DNA of 9,725 nt, taken from NCBI GenBank assembly GCA_031269165.1, contig JAISZQ010000089.1, positions 1 to 9,725 on the forward strand, given 5' to 3'. This DNA is from Spirochaetaceae bacterium. GTDB taxonomy: Bacteria > Spirochaetota > Spirochaetia > Treponematales > Breznakiellaceae. Under the pieces are notes generated by a model. It was not told where the DNA came from, made no database searches, and worked only from the letters and a program-made list of their open reading frames with translations. Below are positions 1 through 5,462 of the stretch, one piece after another. Each line of letters starts with the position of its first letter. Positions within the stretch are counted from its first letter, which is position 1. Both the position numbers and the translations under genes were made by a program.

Positions 1-440
1 CGGTCTACCGGATGCTGGAAACGGAGGAGCATTTTCCGTTTAACGACCTGATGGAGATACACGCGCTGAATCTGGCGCGCGTGCCTGTGGAGGGAGAGGG
101 CAAACTGTTAGACTGGCTGCGGTTTTTGAAAGCGGAAACGGAGGAGGAATTCAAGATGCTGGCGAAGAAGAACCCGATGATACGGGAAGCGTATTGCAAA
201 CTGCAAGCGATGAGCCAAGACGAGGCGAACCGAATGATCTACGAGGCGCGGCTGAAGGCGCAGCGGGATGAATATTCCCGCGTACAAGGCGCCCTTGAAA
301 AAGGATGGACGGAAGGCCGACAGGAAGGATGGACGGAAGGCCGAAAAGAAGTCGCCCGAACCCTGAAAGCCCTCGATGTTCCTATTGAAAAAATAATCCG
401 GGCGACCGGACTTTCCCTCGACGAAATTGCCGCGTTGTGA
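1..440 (+). CDS. Rpn-family recombination-promoting nuclease / putative transposase, C-terminal fragment
   Basis: The reading frame is open from the window edge (first full codon at position 3) to a TGA at 438-440, so only about the last 145 residues are visible and the true start lies outside. The fragment has the usual C-terminal half of Rpn/PD-(D/E)XK 'T_den putative transposase' proteins: a LMEIHALNLARVP-type strand, a DWLRFLKAETEEEF helix, then a charged stretch with two GWTEGR(Q/K)E repeats and a final IIRATGLSLDEIAAL helix, as in the helix-turn-helix-like tail of this family. The nuclease core, with its catalytic D and ExK residues, would be upstream and cannot be judged. Family members are DNA endonucleases that promote RecA-independent recombination and are often multicopy in treponemes. 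The internal ATG at position 12 is not a credible start because the homology runs through it. The next gene (DUF2804) is convergent, 154 bp away. Family confidence is high; activity is unknown. Confidence 0.85.
   Translation, partial: VYRMLETEEHFPFNDLMEIHALNLARVPVEGEGKLLDWLRFLKAETEEEFKMLAKKNPMIREAYCKLQAMSQDEANRMIYEARLKAQRDEYSRVQGALEKGWTEGRQEGWTEGRKEVARTLKALDVPIEKIIRATGLSLDEIAAL
301..350 (+). repeat. 24-bp in-frame tandem repeat in the Rpn tail
   Basis: Two units with a 24-bp period begin at 303 and 327. A 20-bp stretch is identical between 301-320 and 325-344. Each unit encodes G-W-T-E-G-R-(Q/K)-E. Variable copy numbers of such G..EG.-type octapeptides are common at the C-terminus of Rpn-family proteins, so this is probably a slippage-prone hydrophilic helix rather than a separate domain. 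Confidence 0.85.
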
Positions 441-476
441 GCGCCCCCCGAAACGGGCCGGTGCCACACGGTCAAC

Positions 477-546
477 CGGGATGAATATTCCCGCCTATTG
501 CGAGCGAGCCGCTCGTAGAGCGGCAAATTGCGGGGTGAAGCAGTCC
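477..546. repeat. degenerate interspersed palindromic repeat in the Rpn/DUF2804 gap
   Basis: The 154-bp gap 441-594 has no credible gene. At 477-494 it contains an 18-bp near-palindrome (CGGGATGAATATTCCCGC) that is identical to 264-281 inside the Rpn gene. At 496-546 it contains a diverged copy of the unit seen at 8053-8110: both start with attgcga, have a GC-rich middle with a local hairpin (here gccgctc/gagcggc), and end in gaagcaatcca or a close variant. The gap lies between two convergent genes, so the hairpin could also act in 3'-end formation, but no T-tract follows. Confidence 0.6.
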
Positions 547-594
547 AAAAAGGTAAGAGGAAGGCCAATAGCAATCGGCGACGGTTCGTCGTCA

Positions 595-1626
595 TTAAAA
601 CCGGGTTTTCCGGCGTTCCGCAAAGCCGGTAATGTTTTTGAAGGTGAAAAACTGGCCGTCATCCTGCAAAACCTTCCCGGAAAAATAGCCGAAAAATTGG
701 AGCAAGCCGATTGAGTGAAGAAAGATGCGGTTACGCGCCGTTTCAAAGAGAACCGGGCGGAACGTCATTTCGATTTTCCCGTCGGCGCTGGTGAACTGCC
801 AGGGAAAAAGCCAGTCCTTCGGGGAAATCTGAAACGTCACCTGATTCAGTTTGTGCAATTTGCCGTCGATGAAAAAAGCGTTTTCGGTCGCCGCATCGGT
901 ATCCGCCGTGCTGTAGCCGAGCGCAAAGCTAATCTGTTTTTTTTTGAACATGCCGCAACCGCGCGCCCGGTACTGAACATCCGTCTTGGGGCGGCGGCCG
1001 CGATCCCAGTCGAAAACGCATGAGGCGTTGCCCCGCGTAAAAACAACGTCCTGACTTCCCAACTGCATCACGCCTTCGACAAAATACCAAGGTGACGTCC
1101 GCGAATACCGGAACGCGCCCCTTTCACGATGCCATCCCGAATGCGTCAAAAGCGGCTGCGCCCCCTCAGGCTCAATCAGCACAACCTCACCCCGGAGACT
1201 TATGCCATGCGCCAAAAGCGGAATGTCTATCTTTATGATGCGGAAACCGTTGCGGCGCGTCCAGAATTCGATCAGCGCCCTTTTTTGGTGCAACCGTATC
1301 GAACCGATTTCGCTGCCGGAGGGCAGGTTGAAACTTCCCAGCGTAAAAGACGACGTATAGATCGTTTTTACCGTTTTCTTGTCGCGCAAAGCAATGCAGG
1401 TAATTCTGATAGAACCCAAGAAGCCTGCATCTTCTATTTCAAACAAAAACAAATGGGTCTGGGAAAAAAAACAATACCGGTCGAATTCCGTCACATACCG
1501 GCGCGGCGCATGGAGCCGGTCCCGCTCAAAAACATATAACGGCCTTCGCGCCCAGCCGAAATGCGCGGGCCTTCCGTTTTCATCGAGAATAGAACACTGA
1601 CTTTCAATTTCAATTTGTTCCGTCAT
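595..1626 (-). CDS. DUF2804 family protein
   Basis: The product has 343 residues, within the normal length for DUF2804, a bacterial family of unknown biochemical function. I recognise the N-terminal 'L-DENGRP---GWARRPL' block (residues 14-30) and the conserved C-terminal half: FDWDRGR (205-211), ALGYSTADTDAATENAFF (235-252) followed by IDGKLHKL, PWQFTSADGKIEMTF (275-289), FFGYFSG (311-317), DDG (322-324) and GFAE (334-337). No signal peptide or transmembrane segment is visible, so it is probably cytoplasmic. The open frame extends upstream to 1740, but that extra 38-residue stretch is a translation of three intergenic hairpins and has no family similarity. The ATG at 1626 matches the family N-terminus and is preferred. 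No clear Shine-Dalgarno precedes it: a hairpin ends 7 nt upstream. It lies downstream of fapA on the same strand across a 190-bp repeat-rich gap, so it is probably not simply part of that operon. Family confidence is high. Confidence 0.85.
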   Translation of the reverse strand: MTEQIEIESQCSILDENGRPAHFGWARRPLYVFERDRLHAPRRYVTEFDRYCFFSQTHLFLFEIEDAGFLGSIRITCIALRDKKTVKTIYTSSFTLGSFNLPSGSEIGSIRLHQKRALIEFWTRRNGFRIIKIDIPLLAHGISLRGEVVLIEPEGAQPLLTHSGWHRERGAFRYSRTSPWYFVEGVMQLGSQDVVFTRGNASCVFDWDRGRRPKTDVQYRARGCGMFKKKQISFALGYSTADTDAATENAFFIDGKLHKLNQVTFQISPKDWLFPWQFTSADGKIEMTFRPVLFETARNRIFLHSIGLLQFFGYFSGKVLQDDGQFFTFKNITGFAERRKTRF

Positions 1627-1633
1627 AGTTAGT

Positions 1634-1738
1634 GTCTGTCCACAAAGTCGGTTGCTTTGCGGACAGACATTGCATTTGCATTCGCAAATGCGTTTTTTAA
1701 GGAAGTTTGTCCATAATGTGTCTACATTATGGACAAAC
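1634..1738. repeat. array of three consecutive stem-loops upstream of the DUF2804 gene
   Basis: Three hairpins sit side by side. The first is 1634-1648 with 1654-1668: 15-bp arms, two positions that can only wobble-pair, 5-nt loop. The second is 1672-1679 with 1684-1691: 8-bp perfect arms, 4-nt loop. The third is 1705-1719 with 1724-1738: 15-bp perfect arms, 4-nt loop. They occupy the DNA between fapA and the DUF2804 start codon. The third is AT-rich and palindromic enough to be an operator or MITE end. None is followed by a good T-run on the minus strand, so classical terminator function is doubtful. Confidence 0.8.
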
Positions 1739-1752
1739 ACTCGTTAATGGGG

Positions 1753-1806
1753 CCTGTTCCAAAACGAATTGAGGCTGTCCCGAAACGTGAGGTTTTGGAA
1801 CTGCCT
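1753..1806. repeat. dispersed 54-bp hairpin repeat, copy 1
   Basis: This segment aligns without gaps over 54 bp to 7773-7826, with roughly 80 percent identity by eye, including the shared core aattgaggctgt and the 10-mer gttttggaac. It contains a perfect 10-bp inverted pair, gttccaaaac (1756-1765) and gttttggaac (1792-1801). It lies 11 bp beyond the fapA stop codon and could serve as a transcript 3'-end structure for alaS-fapA, but no U-tract supports rho-independent termination. Confidence 0.7.
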
Positions 1807-1816
1807 CCGCTCTTGT

Positions 1817-3241
1817 CTACGCCGTTTGAACGATTTTTCCCCGCGCCTTATCAAGCCGTAACGTTGCCCGCTTCAGGGGCTTGTCGATAATAAGCGCGAT
1901 TTGGCAGATTTCAACCAGCGTCCCTTGAGAGATTTCCCCATATACCGTGACCGCCGCCTTTTCATCGACGACAACCCTCGTCTGCAACTGGTCGATCACC
2001 GTCTGCAGCCGCCGTATTTCAGCATCCAGCTTGTTGCGTAACGCGATCATGTTCTGGTAACGGTCGCCTGAAACGTCTTCGCTTGCCGAAATGAGCATTT
2101 TTAATTTATCCAGTTTCGCGTGAAGGGGCCTTGACTGATTGACGGTTTTGTCGATTTCTTTTTGCACGGTAAAATCAACCCCCACGTGGATTTTACAGGC
2201 TTTTCCCGCCGTCCTGCCTATTTTTGCGCATTTCATGCCGTGTACGGCGTAGATTTCCGCCCCCATGATAAAACCCCGGTCCCCGACATTGAGCGCCCCC
2301 ATCGTGTAGATACTCGCGTTCAGAATTTCCATGTCGATCGTTATGTTTCCCCGCGCGGCAATCTTGCAATTCTCGGCAAACCGGGCCTTGACTTCGCCCC
2401 CGGCTTTTACCGTGGCCTGTCCCCGTCCGATGATGCCGCCCCGGACTTCGAGACCGCCCTTTACCACGATGTCGGTCGCGTTCAAGGTCTGTTTTGCGAC
2501 GAGGTTTCCGCCGACATAGACTTTGAAGCCGTCCGCCACCGACCCGTTCAATTCGACGTCGCCGGGGAAATTGATGTTACCGGTGGTAAAATTCACGTCC
2601 CCCGGAATAACCAGTTTGTTGCTGACGGAAAGAACGCCGTTTTTTTCGAGCAATTGACCGTCGATTGCCGCATAGCAATACGTGCCGTCGGTCGTGGTGT
2701 TCTCGCCAAACTGGAGGCCGGGCGGCGTCTGCGTCTCAAAAGGCATCTCCTCTCCATGGACGTTTATCCCCGGCCGGCCTGCGGTTTCCGGCACGATTTC
2801 GGCAAGAACCTGTCCCTTTTTTACGATGACAAACGGCGAAAATCTCCGGTAATCGGCCTGTTCATCGTCTCCGGCGACGGGGTGCGCGTTATCAAGATGT
2901 TGATTCTTCACAAAATAGGCGGGACAGGCCGCAACGGGCATGGTTCCTTCCGCAATGAGGATGTCGGTTTGGACCCGTTTGGAAAGACGTGCGGCGAGCG
3001 CGGCCTTTTCAATGGCCTCGTGTTTCACACCGTGCACAATATTGAGCCGTGTCAGGAGTGTTTTGAGATAATCACTCGTGATGGGCGCGCCGCCGCCATA
3101 GGCCGGAATAAAATCGGCGTACGCCTCCCTATCGTGGTCGAAAAAAGAAACAATAACACGGCCGTCTTTGCTGTCCGATACCGGAACCGTGAGTCTTTCA
3201 ATACGTGTATCGTCCGGTTTCTCTTTCCGTTTGTCGTTCAT
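1817..3241 (-). CDS. fapA: FapA/DUF342 family protein (flagellar assembly protein A-like)
   Basis: A 474-residue cytoplasmic protein without signal peptide or membrane segment. Residues about 15-190 form the FapA N-terminal region, including the family-typical turn around PETAGRPGINVHGEEM (151-166). Residues about 190-355 are a ladder of short strand-glycine repeats (for example GDVELNGSV, GGNLVAKQ, GGLEVRGGIIGRGQ, GDRGFIMGAEIY) that marks the DUF342 right-handed beta-solenoid. Residues about 360-425 are charged and heptad-like (KEIDKTVNQS, KLDAEIRRLQTVIDQL), a probable coiled coil, followed by a short strand-rich tail. FapA-type proteins are linked to flagellar assembly and polar placement in Vibrio; in spirochaetes the role is inferred, and periplasmic flagella make it plausible. 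The ATG at 3241 has only a weak AGG Shine-Dalgarno about 5 nt upstream. It starts 18 bp after the alaS stop, so co-transcription with alaS is likely. The family call is firm; the flagellar role is not shown by the sequence. Confidence 0.85.
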   Translation of the reverse strand: MNDKRKEKPDDTRIERLTVPVSDSKDGRVIVSFFDHDREAYADFIPAYGGGAPITSDYLKTLLTRLNIVHGVKHEAIEKAALAARLSKRVQTDILIAEGTMPVAACPAYFVKNQHLDNAHPVAGDDEQADYRRFSPFVIVKKGQVLAEIVPETAGRPGINVHGEEMPFETQTPPGLQFGENTTTDGTYCYAAIDGQLLEKNGVLSVSNKLVIPGDVNFTTGNINFPGDVELNGSVADGFKVYVGGNLVAKQTLNATDIVVKGGLEVRGGIIGRGQATVKAGGEVKARFAENCKIAARGNITIDMEILNASIYTMGALNVGDRGFIMGAEIYAVHGMKCAKIGRTAGKACKIHVGVDFTVQKEIDKTVNQSRPLHAKLDKLKMLISASEDVSGDRYQNMIALRNKLDAEIRRLQTVIDQLQTRVVVDEKAAVTVYGEISQGTLVEICQIALIIDKPLKRATLRLDKARGKIVQTA

Positions 3242-3259
3242 AGCAACCTATACCACCCG

Positions 3260-5236
3260 TCATTGCAAAACGGCGCGGATACGGCGTACGCCTTGGGACG
3301 AACTCTGCTCTTTCTGGATCTTGAAGATGCCGAGCGCGCCTGAGCGTTCCGCATGCGGGCCGCCGCAGACCTCCTTGCTGAAATCGCCGATGGTGTAGAC
3401 CTTCACCTGCGCTTCGTATTTTTCGCCAAAAAGCGCGATCGCGCCGCCCGCCTTCGCCGCGTCAAGGCTCATCACGTCCATCGTAACCGGAAGATCGCGC
3501 CGTATCTGTTCGTTGACAACCGCCTCAACACGGGCTATCTCTTCCTGCGTCATCGCCTGATGATGGGAAAAGTCAAAGCGCATCCGTTCAGGCGTGATGT
3601 TCGACCCTTTCTGCGCGACATGATCGCCCAGCACGATCCGCAACGCTTGGTGCAAGAGGTGGGTCGCCGTGTGGTAGTTTGTCGTGACGCCTGAATGGTC
3701 GGCAAGCCCGCCCTTGAAAATCTGCTCGCTTCCGGCACGGCTCGTCTCCTGATGTTTGGCAAAGGCCGCGTCAAATTCCTCGCGGTTCACCGTCAGCCCG
3801 TTTTCCCCGGCCAACTCCTCGGTGAGCTCAATCGGAAACCCAAAGGTATCGTAGAGTTTGAACGCGAGGCGGCCCGACATGATCTTTTTTGGGTCGCGGA
3901 GCAGATTCGGCAACAGTTTTTGAAACTCCTTTTCGCCCTTCTGCAAGGTCTCGAGGAATTTCTGCTCCTCTTTTTCAATTTCTTCTATTATAAAGCGTCG
4001 TTTCTGTTCCAGTTCGGGATAGGGCCCCTTGAAATGCTCGATGACCGCCAGAGCCACCGGCACGAGAGAAAAGGCCGTCGTCTTTGTCGCGTTCTCATCG
4101 GCGGCGTTTTGCCCGACAAGTTTCCGCCCGTGGCGCACGGCCCGGCGCAGAAGCCGCCTCAGCACATAGCCCGCGCCCACATTCGACGGGGTAACGGCCT
4201 TCGGGTCGCCCAGCACAAAGACCGACGAACGCACGTGATCGCAGATAATCCGCACGGACCTGTCGAGGCCCCCAGGGGCTTCCCTTAGGCCTATCGTATC
4301 GAGAACGGGCATCGGGTCCCCCTTCGGGTGACAGAGAGCGTTCTCTTTCGAGGGAAGGAGCGCGTTCTCGCCCCCGGAGGAGGTGCCCTCGCGCTCTCTC
4401 GTCACGACAGGCTCTATCGCCTCCACGACAGGTGGGCCGTAACGATAGTTGCCAGCCTTTTCCACGGCGGCGATGATCGGGGCGAAAATCTCGGTGTCGT
4501 AGACCGTTTTCTTTCCGTTAAGGATCGTCACGGTGCGCTCGATGCCCATGCCGGTATCCACGCACTTGCGGGCAAGCGGGAGATAGTTCCCGTCCGCATC
4601 CTTGTTGTACTGCATGAACACGTCGTTCCAGATCTCAAGCCACTTGCCGCAACCGCAACCGGGCGCGCAATCCGGCCCGCACGGGTCTTTCCCCATGTCG
4701 ATAAACATCTCCGAGTCCGGGCCGCACGGACCTGTTGCCCCCGCCGGCCCCCACCAGTTGTCCTCTTTGGGCCTGAAACTGATACGGCTTTCGGGAATCC
4801 CCAGCCGCCGCCACACCGCCGCCGACTCGTCGTCACGGGGCGCGTTCTCGTCCCCCGCAAACACCGTCACGCCGAGTTTCTCCGCCGGAATCCCCAGCCA
4901 TTCCTGCGAGGTGAGGAACTCATAACTCATCTCGATGGCCCCCTCCTTGAAATAATCGCCGAGACTCCAGTTACCCAGCATCTCAAAAAACGTAAGATGC
5001 GAAAAATCCCCCACCGCGTCGATGTCGCCGGTGCGGATACACTTCTGGTAGTCAACGAGCCGCTTCCCCGCCGGGTGATCCGCTCCCAAGAGATAGGGCA
5101 CGAGCGGATGCATACCGGCGGTGGTAAAAAGCACCGTCGGGTCGTTGTCGGGCAGGAGACTCTTCCCCTCAATTTGGGCGTGCCCCTTGCCCGTGAAAAA
5201 CGCGATATACTTCGAGCGAAGTTCGGATGCAGTCAT
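3260..5236 (-). CDS. alaS: alanyl-tRNA synthetase, short spirochaete type without C-Ala domain
   Basis: Class II synthetase (658 aa) that charges tRNA-Ala with alanine in the cytoplasm. Visible in order: N-terminal FFTGKGH and TVLFTTAGMHPLVPYLLG (34-51, motif 1 region), QKCIRTGDID (64-73), DFSHLTFFEMLGNWSLGDYF (77-96, motif 2), ATGPCGPDSE (167-176), LEIWNDVFMQY (200-210), CVDTGMGIER (225-234, motif 3), the tRNA-binding region (RIICDHVRSS to RRLLRRAVRHG), and the editing domain with zinc ligands HTATH (522-526) and CGGPH (624-628). The chain ends about 30 residues after CGGPH, so the C-Ala dimerisation domain of the roughly 875-residue E. coli enzyme is absent, as in other spirochaetes. Residues about 268-323 (nt 4268-4435) are an unusual insertion rich in E, G and P, placed between catalytic and tRNA-recognition parts. 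The ATG at 5236 fits family N-termini, although its AAGG motif lies only 1 nt upstream. It is the first gene of a likely unit with fapA. The identification is secure. Confidence 0.97.
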   Translation of the reverse strand: MTASELRSKYIAFFTGKGHAQIEGKSLLPDNDPTVLFTTAGMHPLVPYLLGADHPAGKRLVDYQKCIRTGDIDAVGDFSHLTFFEMLGNWSLGDYFKEGAIEMSYEFLTSQEWLGIPAEKLGVTVFAGDENAPRDDESAAVWRRLGIPESRISFRPKEDNWWGPAGATGPCGPDSEMFIDMGKDPCGPDCAPGCGCGKWLEIWNDVFMQYNKDADGNYLPLARKCVDTGMGIERTVTILNGKKTVYDTEIFAPIIAAVEKAGNYRYGPPVVEAIEPVVTREREGTSSGGENALLPSKENALCHPKGDPMPVLDTIGLREAPGGLDRSVRIICDHVRSSVFVLGDPKAVTPSNVGAGYVLRRLLRRAVRHGRKLVGQNAADENATKTTAFSLVPVALAVIEHFKGPYPELEQKRRFIIEEIEKEEQKFLETLQKGEKEFQKLLPNLLRDPKKIMSGRLAFKLYDTFGFPIELTEELAGENGLTVNREEFDAAFAKHQETSRAGSEQIFKGGLADHSGVTTNYHTATHLLHQALRIVLGDHVAQKGSNITPERMRFDFSHHQAMTQEEIARVEAVVNEQIRRDLPVTMDVMSLDAAKAGGAIALFGEKYEAQVKVYTIGDFSKEVCGGPHAERSGALGIFKIQKEQSSSQGVRRIRAVLQ

Positions 5237-5282
5237 ACCTTCATATTATCGGAAAAAAAGAGAAAAGTCTACGCTCAATAGA

Positions 5283-5398
5283 TAGCGTCTGTCCCTATAG
5301 GAACGGCCCACGGATTACTCAGATTTCACCGATTGCTCCGTAAACGGCGCCGGGTTTTAATGGAAAAATCCGGGTAATCTTGGTAACCCGTGGACAGC
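5283..5398. repeat. intergenic imperfect inverted repeat between divergent alaS and VWA/SPOR genes
   Basis: The arms 5308-5325 and 5376-5393 match in 15 of 18 positions as reverse complements. They are bracketed by an outer tgtcc (5290-5294) and ggaca (5392-5396). The left edge tagcgtctgtcc (5283-5294) differs at one base from 1630-1641 upstream of the DUF2804 gene. It looks like a small non-autonomous repeat rather than a gene. It may carry or displace promoter elements of the two flanking genes; I found no convincing -35/-10 pair for either gene in 5237-5462. Confidence 0.6.
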
Positions 5399-5462
5399 CA
5401 TTCTTATTATTGGCAGCAACGTTAATAAAAAGCGGCAAATTTCCGATAGTCAAAAGGTGAGT

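Noticed and set aside
427..714. 95-codon plus-strand open frame across the Rpn/DUF2804 gap
   Set aside because: It overlaps the repeat and the antisense of the conserved DUF2804 C-terminus, with no domain or ribosome binding site.
1627..1740. Upstream extension of the DUF2804 frame to an ATG at 1740 giving a Cys-rich N-terminus
   Set aside because: The extra 38 residues are translations of the three hairpins and have no counterpart in the family; the ATG at 1626 gives the normal N-terminus and length.
2162..3343. 393-codon plus-strand open frame
   Set aside because: It lies antisense to fapA, shows no recognisable domain and has a composition typical of a shadow frame.
5237..5260. GATAAT upstream of alaS as a -10 box for a leaderless transcript
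   Set aside because: The hexamer lies 8 nt before the ATG but no -35 box is found at 16-18 nt spacing; evidence is too weak to annotate.
4328..5281. 317-codon plus-strand open frame
   Set aside because: Antisense to the unmistakable alaS; no domain and no ribosome binding site.
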